64,000 bases of DNA. It comes from Pseudomonadota bacterium (GTDB lineage: Bacteria > Pseudomonadota > Alphaproteobacteria > Rhodobacterales > Rhodobacteraceae). Below, piece after piece: positions 8,066 through 15,337 of the stretch. The notes beneath the pieces are model-generated. The model worked only from the letters and a program-made list of their open reading frames with translations, had not been told where the DNA came from and did no database searches. The stretch's first letter is position 1. Every line of letters begins with the position of its first letter. Made by a program: the position numbers and the translations under genes. The stretch lies in assembly GCA_963205235.1 (NCBI GenBank), contig CAUJIP010000057.1, forward strand, positions 1 through 64,000. Direction: 5' to 3'.

Positions 8066-9258
8066 GGCGGGTCGTTGTCACCGGCATGGGCACGGTGAAT
8101 GCGCTGGCCCATAACGTGCCGGGGTTTCAGACCGCGCTGATGGCGGGGCAATCGGGGATCGGGCCGTTGGGGTTTCGCGATGCGGAGCGGCTGTCGATCC
8201 GGATCGGGGCGGAGGTGCGGGACTGGGAGCCTTTGGCTTATCTGCCTGCGGCAAAGCTGCCGCTTTATGATCGGGTGACGCAATATGCCCTGGTCGCGGG
8301 GGCTGAAGCGATGGCGATGGCCGGTTTGCCAGCGGGGCTGGGGCCGCGCGCGGGTGTCATCATGGGCACGGCAGCGGGGGGGATTTCGACCTGGGAGGAC
8401 AGCTATCGCGCGGTCTTTGCCGAGGGGAAGAACCGGGTTTCGCCGCTGACCGTGCCGCGATTGATGCACAATGCGGCGGCCTCGCATCTGTCGATTGCCT
8501 GGGGGCTGACGGGGCCGGTGTTTTCGGTGTCGTCCGCCTGCGCCAGTGCCAATCACGCGATGGGGTTGGCGTTGCAGCAGATCCGGGCGGGAGTCGCGGA
8601 TGTGATGCTGGCCGGTGGCTCGGAGGCGATGCTGTGCTTTGGCGGGGTCAAGGCCTGGGAGGGGTTGCGCGTGCTGGCCCCGGATGCGTGCCGCCCGTTC
8701 TCGCTTGGTCGCAAAGGGATGGTGATCGGCGATGGGGCCGGGGTGCTGGTCTTTGAGGCCGAGGATCATGCACGGGCGCGGGGGGCAAGGGTTCTGGCTG
8801 AGGTTGCGGGGTTCGCAATGACGGCGGATGCCGGTGACATCGTGGCGCCGAACCCGATGGGGGCAGCGGCGGCGATGCGGGCAGCGCTGGCGGATGCGGG
8901 GCTGGTGGCCGGGGATATCGGCCATATCAACGCGCATGGCACCGGGACGCTGGCGAATGACCGCAGCGAGGCGGCGGCGATCCGGGCGGTCTTTGGCGAT
9001 GAAGGGCCGCCGGTGTCGTCGACCAAGGCGGCGCATGGCCACGGGATCGGGGCGACCGGGGCGTTCGAGGCGATTGCCGCCATCATGGCGCTGACCGAGG
9101 GGCTGTTACCGCCGACTCTGGGGTGCGAGGCGGTTGACCCGGACTGCGCGCTTGACCTGGTGTTGGGGGAGGCAAGGCCTGCGACTGTACAAGCCGTGAT
9201 GAGCAACGCCTTCGCCTTTGGCGGGCTGAACGCCGTTCTGGTTCTGGCCAAAGGCTGA
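8062..9258 (+). CDS. beta-ketoacyl-ACP synthase (FabF/FabB-like)
   Basis: 398 residues of the KAS I/II thiolase fold. The catalytic triad is intact: Cys in VSSACASANHAM (about residue 159), His in the HGTGT motif (about 294) and His in KAAHGHGIGATG (about 329). It condenses malonyl-ACP with acyl-ACP to give 3-oxoacyl-ACP. It is coupled to the private ACP and lpxD. Rhodobacter lipid A is known to carry amide-linked 3-oxo-tetradecanoate, so a KAS that hands 3-oxoacyl-ACP to LpxD is an attractive but untested role. The Cys-His-His set argues for real condensing activity and against a chain-length-factor partner. Confidence 0.87.
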   Translation: MRRVVVTGMGTVNALAHNVPGFQTALMAGQSGIGPLGFRDAERLSIRIGAEVRDWEPLAYLPAAKLPLYDRVTQYALVAGAEAMAMAGLPAGLGPRAGVIMGTAAGGISTWEDSYRAVFAEGKNRVSPLTVPRLMHNAAASHLSIAWGLTGPVFSVSSACASANHAMGLALQQIRAGVADVMLAGGSEAMLCFGGVKAWEGLRVLAPDACRPFSLGRKGMVIGDGAGVLVFEAEDHARARGARVLAEVAGFAMTADAGDIVAPNPMGAAAAMRAALADAGLVAGDIGHINAHGTGTLANDRSEAAAIRAVFGDEGPPVSSTKAAHGHGIGATGAFEAIAAIMALTEGLLPPTLGCEAVDPDCALDLVLGEARPATVQAVMSNAFAFGGLNAVLVLAKG

Positions 9259-9263
9259 CGAAA

Positions 9264-9290
9264 GAGGCCGGCCCATCGGGACCGGCCTTG
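9264..9290. terminator. bidirectional hairpin between KAS and ialB genes
   Basis: A 7-bp GC-rich stem (AGGCCGG at 9265-9271 with CCGGCCT at 9282-9288) sits between two convergent genes. It is flanked by weak A/T runs, so it may stop transcription from both sides. Confidence 0.6.
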
Positions 9291-9313
9291 GAACCTGCGA
9301 TCTTCAGATCGGA

Positions 9314-9982
9314 TCAGGGGGTCGTGGTCGCTTCTGCGCCGGCAGCGGCTGCGGCAGCGGCGGCAGCTTCGTCGGCGAGCTTGTTTGAGGCATTCACGGC
9401 TTCCAGACCCGCCGTGAACCCCTTGAGCGACATCTTCAGAGTAACTTTCTGATCGGGCGCAATATAGGGAACCAGCGTGATCGTCACTTCGCCGCCCTGC
9501 TTCAGCGCCTCGATCTCTTCGGCGGTAAAGCCAAGCCGGGCCATGCAACCCGCCGTGGAGCAGACGCTGAACGGATAGGCCTTGGCCTCGGCCGCGTCGA
9601 TCTGCAGCGAGATCCCGGCGGTCAGCAGGGTTTCCAGCGGCGCCATGAAGGTTGCACCCGCCACGGCGGGGCCTTCGGTGTCCGGCGGCAAGCCGTAGAT
9701 CGAGAATTCGGCGACCGCAGACCCCTGGTCGTCCTTCAGAAGGGTGTAAAGCTCGCAGGGTTCGATCCCGGAGTCGGTCTTCATGCAGCGCTGTTCCCAG
9801 GCCTCGAAGTTTGCCTTGACATAGGGCCCGGTCTTTTCGGCCGGGACACCCATCGCCAGATCGTCCGCAGGCGATGCTTCGGTTGCCGGATCTTCAGTCG
9901 CAGGTGCTTCGGTGGTCTGGGCCGAAAGCGGCGCGGCGAGAGCGAAAAGCAAGGCAAGCGCGGTGGTCTGGGTCTTGGCCAT
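9314..9982 (-). CDS. invasion-associated locus B (IalB) family exported protein
   Basis: 222 residues from the ATG at 9982, preceded by AAGGA; an earlier in-frame start would add a hydrophilic stretch before the signal peptide. The leader KTQTTALALLFALAAPLSAQ is typical. The mature part opens with a T/E/A/P-rich linker (about 20-50) and then the IalB domain, with paired cysteines in EQRCMKTDSGIEPCELY and CSTAGCMARLGF that likely form disulfides. The C-terminus is a nine-alanine run before TTTP. IalB proteins are periplasmic and poorly understood; the name comes from Bartonella and does not imply pathogenicity here. Confidence 0.82.
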   Translation of the reverse strand: MAKTQTTALALLFALAAPLSAQTTEAPATEDPATEASPADDLAMGVPAEKTGPYVKANFEAWEQRCMKTDSGIEPCELYTLLKDDQGSAVAEFSIYGLPPDTEGPAVAGATFMAPLETLLTAGISLQIDAAEAKAYPFSVCSTAGCMARLGFTAEEIEALKQGGEVTITLVPYIAPDQKVTLKMSLKGFTAGLEAVNASNKLADEAAAAAAAAAGAEATTTP

Positions 9983-10087
9983 CTTGGGCAAATCCTTTGA
10001 TCGTCGGTTTGGTCGCCGGGTCTCTAACATGCCCTCAAACGGGTGTCAGGCGGGAAAGTTGGGCTTCGGCGTTCTTCTGCCCGCAAA

Positions 10088-10228
10088 ATCAAAAGGGCCG
10101 GTAGACCCGGCCCTTTCAGATATTATTTTTGCTCCCTGTCGGACTGGCCGACTTCATGGGCCAGACGCTAAGGGGGAATGTCGGGGTCGTCAACGGGAAT
10201 TTCACGGCAATTCACGCTGGCATCGGCG
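10088..10228 (-). ncRNA. possible second small RNA upstream of ialB
   Basis: The minus strand between the two terminators carries a CTGGCC/GGCCAG hairpin and an overlapping GTCGG/CCGAC one, then an AT-rich stretch and the terminator at 10092-10116. A TTGACG, 17-base spacer, TAGCGT element could be its promoter. It could equally be part of the ialB leader. Evidence is structural only. Confidence 0.3.
10092..10116 (-). terminator. orphan intrinsic terminator upstream of ialB
   Basis: A 10-bp stem AAAGGGCCGG/CCGGCCCTTT with a 5-base loop. On the minus strand it runs into TTTTGATTTT. It lies about 110 bases upstream of the ialB ATG on the same strand, so it ends a transcript other than ialB or attenuates the ialB leader. 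Confidence 0.65.
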
Positions 10229-10260
10229 AAAAAAAGCCGCGCCTTTTCAAAGGGCGCGGC
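10229..10260 (-). terminator. strong intrinsic terminator of the CCTCCTCCC RNA
   Basis: An 8-bp GC stem (GCCGCGCC 10236-10243, GGCGCGGC 10253-10260), followed on the minus strand by seven Ts (10235-10229). It is among the best terminators in the window and has no protein gene behind it. Confidence 0.8.
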
Positions 10261-10335
10261 CAGTCAACAGGGAGGAGGTCACCACCGGCGGCTGCGAAAC
10301 GGCAGGACCGGCAGGTTCAGGCTGGCAGAAAGAGG
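10229..10335 (-). ncRNA. candidate CcsR/cuckoo-type small RNA with CCUCCUCCC loop
   Basis: On the minus strand a hairpin (GCCGGT/ACTGGC, plus-strand 10284-10289 and 10259-10264) displays CCTCCTCCC (10278-10270) in its loop and is followed at once by a GC-rich terminator with seven Ts. An anti-Shine-Dalgarno CCUCCUCCC loop plus a terminator hairpin is the architecture of the CcsR ('cuckoo') sRNAs of Rhodobacter sphaeroides. The known copies follow a small DUF1127 gene; I see none here. The 5' end is not visible and 10335 is a guess from length. Confidence 0.55.
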
Positions 10336-10415
10336 TTAAGAATGTATCTTTGCGTTGCGCGGTCGGGGCATTCGCAACCCCCGCACCGCACCTATGGAAA
10401 AAGCGCGTGAGGTGA

Positions 10416-11966
10416 GTGGTGGCGGACGCAGGGGCAGTGGATCGGATTTTCGTCGGTGGCGGTGGGGCAGGCTATGGCGTGCCGCAGCATCTTCTTTTGG
10501 GATATGGCAACCGTCACGGGCTGATTGCGGGCGCGACGGGGACCGGGAAGACGGTCACCTTGCAGATCCTGGCCGAAGGATTCTCGGCCGCCGGAGTGCC
10601 GGTCTTCATGGCGGATGTGAAGGGCGACCTTGCCGGGATCGCGGCCCCGGGATCGGCCAATCACAAGCTGCACGATGCGTTCATGAAGCGATCGGCCACG
10701 ATCGGGCTAGACCTGCAGTATCGCGGGTTTCCGGTGATTTTCTGGGACCTGTTCGGCGAAAAGGGTCATCCGGTCCGGGCCACGGTAACCGAGATGGGGC
10801 CGCTGCTTCTGTCACGGTTGCTGGAGTTGTCCGAGCCGCAGGAAGGCGTGATGAACGTGGCGTTCCGGCTGTCGGATGACGAGGAGTTGCCGCTTCTGGA
10901 CCTGAAGGACCTGCAGGCGCTGCTGACCTATGTCGCGCAGAATGCCAACGAGATTTCCGGGCGGTACGGGCTGGTTTCGACGGATTCGGTCGGTGCGATC
11001 CAGCGGCGGCTGCTGGTGCTGGAAAACGAAGGCGGGGCGGGGCTGTTCGGCGAACCGGCGCTGGAGTTGGCCGACCTGATGCTGACGGATGCAAGCGGGT
11101 TTGGCCGGATCAGCATTCTGGCGGCGGACAAGTTGATGAACTCTCCGCGGCTGTATGCGACATTTCTGCTGTGGCTTTTGTCCGAACTGTTCGAAAGCCT
11201 GCCCGAGGTCGGCGATCCGGAAAAGCCGAAGCTGGTGTTCTTTTTCGACGAAGCGCATCTTCTGTTCAAGGACGCGCCACGGGAACTGGTGTCGCGGGTG
11301 GAACAGGTGGCGCGGTTGATCCGGTCCAAGGGGGTCGGCGTGTATTTCATCACCCAGAACCCGGCGGATGTGCCGGATGACATTCTGGGCCAGTTGGGCA
11401 ATCGGGTGCAGCACGCCTTGCGGGCCTTCACGGCGAAGGACCAGAAGGATCTGGCCAAGGCGGCCGAGACCTATCGCCCGAACCCGGCCTTCAAGATTGA
11501 CGAGGCGATCCGCGATGTCGGCACGGGTGAGGCCGTGACCTCGTTCCTTGAGGCGAAGGGCATCCCCGGTGTCGCGGAGCGGACGTTGATCCGCCCGCCG
11601 TCAAGCCAGCTTGGACCGCTGGAGCCAAGCGTTCGGGCTGACGTGGTGCGAAACTCTCCGGTTGCGGGGAAATATGACAAGGTGATCGACCGCGACAGCG
11701 CCTGGGAACGGCTGCGGGCACGGGCAGGGGCGGCGGGAGGGGGTGCGAAAGACGCAGCCTCCGCGCCAGAGGGTGAGCGCGAGTTTGGCCATGGCAAGCG
11801 GTGGAGCGGTGGTCGCGACGAAGACGAGCCCAAGGCCGAGAAGCCACGGGCCAGCCGGTCGGATTCGATCCTGACCACGTTCACGAAAAGCTTTGTCCGC
11901 CAGTTGGGCAACAAGACGGGTCAGAAGGTCGTGCGCGGCGTGCTGGGCACATTGTTTGGCAAATGA
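10416..11966 (+). CDS. HerA-like/DUF853 ATPase
   Basis: 516 residues of the DUF853 (YjgR) branch of the HerA/FtsK ATPase superfamily. Walker A is GATGTGKT at 39-46, and Walker B KLVFFFDEAH is near 270-279. The sensor-like YFITQNPADVPDDILGQLGNRVQHALRAFT region is conserved. The C-terminal 100 residues are charged and low in complexity (GGAKDAASAPEGEREFGHGKRWSGGRDEDEP) before a basic tail. The substrate of this family is unknown; DNA translocation is inferred from HerA. The start is uncertain: GTG codons at 10416, 10419 and 10437 are possible, with GAGGTGA directly ahead of the first. Confidence 0.82.
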   Translation: MVADAGAVDRIFVGGGGAGYGVPQHLLLGYGNRHGLIAGATGTGKTVTLQILAEGFSAAGVPVFMADVKGDLAGIAAPGSANHKLHDAFMKRSATIGLDLQYRGFPVIFWDLFGEKGHPVRATVTEMGPLLLSRLLELSEPQEGVMNVAFRLSDDEELPLLDLKDLQALLTYVAQNANEISGRYGLVSTDSVGAIQRRLLVLENEGGAGLFGEPALELADLMLTDASGFGRISILAADKLMNSPRLYATFLLWLLSELFESLPEVGDPEKPKLVFFFDEAHLLFKDAPRELVSRVEQVARLIRSKGVGVYFITQNPADVPDDILGQLGNRVQHALRAFTAKDQKDLAKAAETYRPNPAFKIDEAIRDVGTGEAVTSFLEAKGIPGVAERTLIRPPSSQLGPLEPSVRADVVRNSPVAGKYDKVIDRDSAWERLRARAGAAGGGAKDAASAPEGEREFGHGKRWSGGRDEDEPKAEKPRASRSDSILTTFTKSFVRQLGNKTGQKVVRGVLGTLFGK

Positions 11967-12020
11967 CACCACGGGCAATGCAAGACCTTCGGGTCGGGTC
12001 ACCGGAATATTGAGGAAAGA

Positions 12021-12704
12021 ATGAAACGATCACGCATCAACGACATCATGCGCGCGGCGGACGATCTGATCCGGCATCATGGTTTTGTCTTGCCGCCCTT
12101 TGCCTACTGGTCGCCGGATGCCTTCAAGGCGCGCAAGGATTCGCGGGCGATCATCGAGGCCCGGATGGGGTGGGATATCACCGACTACGGTCAGGGCCGG
12201 TTCGACACGATGGGGCTGTTCCTGTTCACCTTGCGCAATGGGCGGCTGGCCGATCTGCAGCGCGGCGGCGGCATGTGCTATGCCGAGAAGCTGCTGATTT
12301 CGCGGCAGGATCAGCTTAGCCCGATGCATACCCATGTGATCAAGGCCGAGGATATCATCAACCGTGGCGGGGCGACGCTGGTGGTCGAGCTTTATGGCTC
12401 GGACGATCAGGGGCGGTTTGCCCCGGACCGGGGCGGTGTGGTGGCCTGTGACGGGATCACGCGGACCTATGGACCGGGAGAGAAACTGCGGCTGGCACCG
12501 GGAGAAAGTGTCACGCTGATGCCGGGCGATTGGCATGCCTTCTGGGGCGAAGGCGGCGATGTGCTGATCGGCGAGGTGTCGACCGTGAATGACGACGTGA
12601 CCGACAACGTGTTCCGCGAGCCCATCGGGCGGTTTGCCGAGATCGACGAGGACGAGCCACCCTTGCATCTTCTGGTCAGTGATTACGACGCTTGGCTTCG
12701 GTAA
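12021..12704 (+). CDS. D-lyxose/D-mannose isomerase-family cupin
   Basis: 227 residues of the D-lyxose ketol-isomerase family (PF07385-type cupin). Metal-ligand candidates are H103, H105 and E110 in PMHTHVIKAEDIINRGG and a later His in MPGDWHAFWGE near 174. Enzymes of this family interconvert D-lyxose and D-xylulose or D-mannose and D-fructose with a divalent metal. A GAGGAAAGA site supports the ATG. No sugar kinase or transporter lies beside it, so its real substrate cannot be read from context. It is followed by a strong hairpin terminator. Confidence 0.78.
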   Translation: MKRSRINDIMRAADDLIRHHGFVLPPFAYWSPDAFKARKDSRAIIEARMGWDITDYGQGRFDTMGLFLFTLRNGRLADLQRGGGMCYAEKLLISRQDQLSPMHTHVIKAEDIINRGGATLVVELYGSDDQGRFAPDRGGVVACDGITRTYGPGEKLRLAPGESVTLMPGDWHAFWGEGGDVLIGEVSTVNDDVTDNVFREPIGRFAEIDEDEPPLHLLVSDYDAWLR

Positions 12705-12709
12705 ATGAC

Positions 12710-12737
12710 AAAGGGCCCGCAAATCTGCGGGCCCTTT
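12710..12737. terminator. bidirectional terminator, isomerase/Ldt
   Basis: A perfect 11-bp stem AAAGGGCCCGC/GCGGGCCCTTT with a 6-base loop lies between convergent genes. Its flanking A and T runs make it functional on either strand. Confidence 0.85.
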
Positions 12738-12758
12738 GGTTTGCTGGGTCTTGTCGGA

Positions 12759-13724
12759 TCAGTTCATTACCTGGTCTGGCGGACAGACGCCGTTGACCAA
12801 GGCAACCTTGCATTTGCCTTCATCCGTCACAGCGGGTGCAACCGCAGGCGCGGTCGTGGTGGTCGCAGGTGCAGTTGTCGTGGTCGAGGCGGCTGCCGGG
12901 GTGACGGTCGGCGTGCCAGTCACGATGGCTGGCGGCGGCAGGACAGCAAGCGTCGGGATGGCGCTGGCCGGGACTTCCGGCTCGGCCTTCTTCGGGGCAA
13001 TCGTCGGCGGGATATAAAGGCCCGTCGGCATTTCGCCCGACGCGGTCAGCACGATGACCTTTTCGCCACCGGTCAGACGGCCATAGAGGTCGATCACGTC
13101 CTGGTTGATCATCCGGATGCAGCCCGACGAGGCATTCTTGCCGATCGACTTCCATTCCGGGGTGCCGTGGATGCGGTAGCCATAGTCGCGCCCGCCCGAG
13201 GTCAGGTAGATCGCCCGTGCCCCAAGCGGGTTGGTCGGGCCGCCGGGCTGACCAACTTCGTCGAATTTGGCCAGTTCGGGTTTACGGGCAATCATTTCCT
13301 TCGGTGGGATCCAGGTCGGCCATTCTTTCTTTTCGGCAACGACGGCCTCACCCGACCATTCGAACCCGGAACGGCCAACGGCGATGCCGTAGCGGATCGC
13401 GCGGTTCTTGCCGATGACATAGTAAAGCAGCTTGGTCTTCGGGTTGATGATGATCGTGCCCGGCGGCTGGTCGGTTTCATAGTCGACGACCTGGCGGCGA
13501 TGGGTTTCCGGGATCTCGTCAACCGGCAGAGCCGGGATCTGGATGCCCGCGTCCATCGATGCGACATAGACATTGTCGCCGGGTTTGGGCAGCGCGGCAT
13601 TGCTTGCGGACCCGGCAGTCATTGTCGGATCGACGCAGCCAGACAAGGTTGCAAAGGCCAGAACGGCGGCGAGCGCCGTTGCTTTGCGGGAAAAGGCACC
13701 AGACAGACGCATAACGTTGCTCAC
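12759..13724 (-). CDS. lipoprotein L,D-transpeptidase (ErfK/YbiS-like)
   Basis: 321 residues. The signal ends in a lipobox, ATLSGC, with Cys about 30, so the protein should be lipid-anchored. The YkuD domain holds the conserved HGTPEW and SSGCIRM, the Cys being the nucleophile. Enzymes of this group crosslink peptidoglycan 3-3 or attach outer-membrane proteins to it. After the catalytic domain comes a T/A/P-rich, probably unstructured tail (about 250-305) ending in a small Cys pair (GKCKVALVNGVC). An ATG five codons inside the longest reading frame is an equally good start. Confidence 0.87.
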   Translation of the reverse strand: MSNVMRLSGAFSRKATALAAVLAFATLSGCVDPTMTAGSASNAALPKPGDNVYVASMDAGIQIPALPVDEIPETHRRQVVDYETDQPPGTIIINPKTKLLYYVIGKNRAIRYGIAVGRSGFEWSGEAVVAEKKEWPTWIPPKEMIARKPELAKFDEVGQPGGPTNPLGARAIYLTSGGRDYGYRIHGTPEWKSIGKNASSGCIRMINQDVIDLYGRLTGGEKVIVLTASGEMPTGLYIPPTIAPKKAEPEVPASAIPTLAVLPPPAIVTGTPTVTPAAASTTTTAPATTTTAPAVAPAVTDEGKCKVALVNGVCPPDQVMN

Positions 13725-13767
13725 ATGCTAAAGTCCCGCAGGCAGGCTACCTCGGGCATCTTGTGGA

Positions 13768-13796
13768 TAAGTAACGCAGGCGTGAGCACCAGTCAA
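13768..13796 (-). promoter_or_regulatory. putative sigma-70 promoter for the lipoprotein Ldt
   Basis: On the minus strand TTGACT (13796-13791), a 17-base spacer and TACTTA (13773-13768) lie about 45 bases upstream of the gene start. This is one of the best-matching promoters in the window. Confidence 0.55.
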
Positions 13797-13894
13797 ACCA
13801 TGCAAGCCGGGGAAAGTGATCACAGGCTTGTGATTTACGCCAAAATTCCCCCCCCCGAGGCCGCAACCGGCCCCAGAGAGGGTGGTAGGAGGCC

Positions 13895-14734
13895 CTAAAG
13901 CCCGGTGCGCAGCGACCAGAGTTCGGGGAAAAGCTGAACCTCAAGCATCCGGCGCAGATAGGCAACACCGGAGGTGCCCCCCGTGCCCCGTTTGAAGCCG
14001 ATCACCCGTTCGACCGTGGTCACATGGTTAAAGCGCCAGCGGCGGAAGTAGTCTTCGAAGTCCACCAGCTTTTCGGCCAGTTCATAAGCCTGCCAATGCG
14101 CCTGTGGGTCGCGGTAGACGGTTTCCCACACCGCCTGAACGCCGGGATCAGCGGCCCAGGGTTGGCGCAGGTCGCGGGTCAGGACATGGGCGGGAACCGG
14201 CAGACCCTGTCGGGCGAGAAGGCGCAGCGCCTCGTCATAAAGCGTTGGGCGGGCAAGTTCGGCCTCAAGCTTGGCGGTAATGTCGGCGCGGTGAGCATGC
14301 GGGGCCAGCATCGCCGGGTTGCGGTTGCCGACGGCGAACTCGATCAGCCGGTATTGCCAGGACTGAAAGCCCGAGGACTGGCCCAGCGTTTCGCGGAAAG
14401 TTGTGTAGTCGGCGGGGGTCATCGTGCGCAGCACGTCCCAGGCATTGTTCAACTGTTCGAAGATGCGGCTGACGCGGGCCAGCATCTTGAACGCCTCACG
14501 CGGGGCATCCGCAGCTATCTTGCGGCGGATCGCGTCCATTTCATGCAGCGCCAGCCGCATCCAAAGTTCGGATGTCTGGTGCTGGATGATGAACAAAAGC
14601 TCGTCGTGCGCAGAAGAAAGCGGGGATTGTGCGCCAAGGATCTGGTCGATCCGCAGATAGTCGCCATAGGACATCCGGCCATCAAAGGCCATCTGGGCGC
14701 CGTCGTTGGCGGGGTTTTCGGGTGTGTGTGCCAT
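13895..14734 (-). CDS. kynA: tryptophan 2,3-dioxygenase
   Basis: 279 residues, the normal bacterial length. It opens the kynurenine route by oxidising L-tryptophan to N-formylkynurenine with heme and O2. Conserved stretches include [33 protein letters not shown] (substrate pocket) and [23 protein letters not shown], in which the His ligates heme and the GTGGTSG loop binds the substrate amino acid. It lies downstream of kynU and a GNAT gene on the same strand. No kynurenine formamidase is nearby. Confidence 0.95.
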   Translation of the reverse strand: MAHTPENPANDGAQMAFDGRMSYGDYLRIDQILGAQSPLSSAHDELLFIIQHQTSELWMRLALHEMDAIRRKIAADAPREAFKMLARVSRIFEQLNNAWDVLRTMTPADYTTFRETLGQSSGFQSWQYRLIEFAVGNRNPAMLAPHAHRADITAKLEAELARPTLYDEALRLLARQGLPVPAHVLTRDLRQPWAADPGVQAVWETVYRDPQAHWQAYELAEKLVDFEDYFRRWRFNHVTTVERVIGFKRGTGGTSGVAYLRRMLEVQLFPELWSLRTGL

Positions 14735-14866
14735 GTCTCTCTCACTTGAATTGGATTGGGGGTCAGCGAGGGAGAGCGGCCTTTCTGTCCTGCACGGAAA
14801 GATTGCCGATCCGCCGCCACTGCGCGACCCAGCCCGACGGGCGGCAAAGGGGTGGCAAACGGGGTG

Positions 14867-15337
14867 TCATGCGGCATCCTCAAGAGCCATCAGGCAGATG
14901 TCAAAGACCTGATCGCCTTCCTTTAGGCGGTCGTGCCCGGTCACGGTCCAGCCACGGCGCGACAGGAACCGGCGCGATTGTTCGGCGGCGCGGACGGTAA
15001 AGCGGGTCAGGCCGCGGGCCCGCGCGCGGGCCATCAGCGTATCGTAAAGCTGTGCGGCGGTGCCGTCGCCCATCACTTCCGGGATGACAAAGGCCATGTC
15101 GAGATAGCCCGTCGGGTCCATGGAAAAGAACCCGGTCATCCGGCCATTCTCTTCGGCCACCAGACAATCCTGATCAAGAAGCTTGTCAGGCCGATCAGGG
15201 TTCGGGCTTTCCGAAGGGGCCCAGGCAGCGCGTTCCGCTTCAGTGTAAAACGCAGCGGACCCTTCCCTTACCGCCCGAAAGTAGACCAGCGTGGCGGCGG
15301 CGCGGTCTTCGGGCTGGTAGGGGCGGATTGCACGCAT
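14867..15337 (-). CDS. GNAT-family N-acetyltransferase between kynU and kynA
   Basis: 156 residues with the GNAT fold: an opening MRAIRPYQPEDRAAA, a central strand YLDMAFVIPEVMGDGTAAQLYDTLMARARARG that includes the acetyl-CoA site, and FTVRAAEQSRRFLSRRGW near the end. Its start overlaps the kynU stop (TGATG), so it is coupled to kynureninase. The substrate is unknown. The coupling suggests an amine from the kynurenine route such as kynurenine or anthranilate, but this is a guess. Confidence 0.82.
   Translation of the reverse strand: MRAIRPYQPEDRAAATLVYFRAVREGSAAFYTEAERAAWAPSESPNPDRPDKLLDQDCLVAEENGRMTGFFSMDPTGYLDMAFVIPEVMGDGTAAQLYDTLMARARARGLTRFTVRAAEQSRRFLSRRGWTVTGHDRLKEGDQVFDICLMALEDAA

Larger units (their letters stand above)
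10031..10415. other. gene-free intergenic region rich in minus-strand hairpins
   Basis: No credible protein gene. It holds two minus-strand intrinsic terminators (10092-10116 and 10229-10260), a CCTCCTCCC-bearing hairpin (10259-10289), and an inverted repeat CTGGCC/GGCCAG near 10143-10165. None belongs to a gene on that strand, which is why small RNAs are proposed. Confidence 0.7.

Noticed and set aside
10261-10415. DUF1127 gene expected upstream of a CcsR-type RNA
   Set aside because: No short frame with the Arg-rich DUF1127 pattern is present on the minus strand here.
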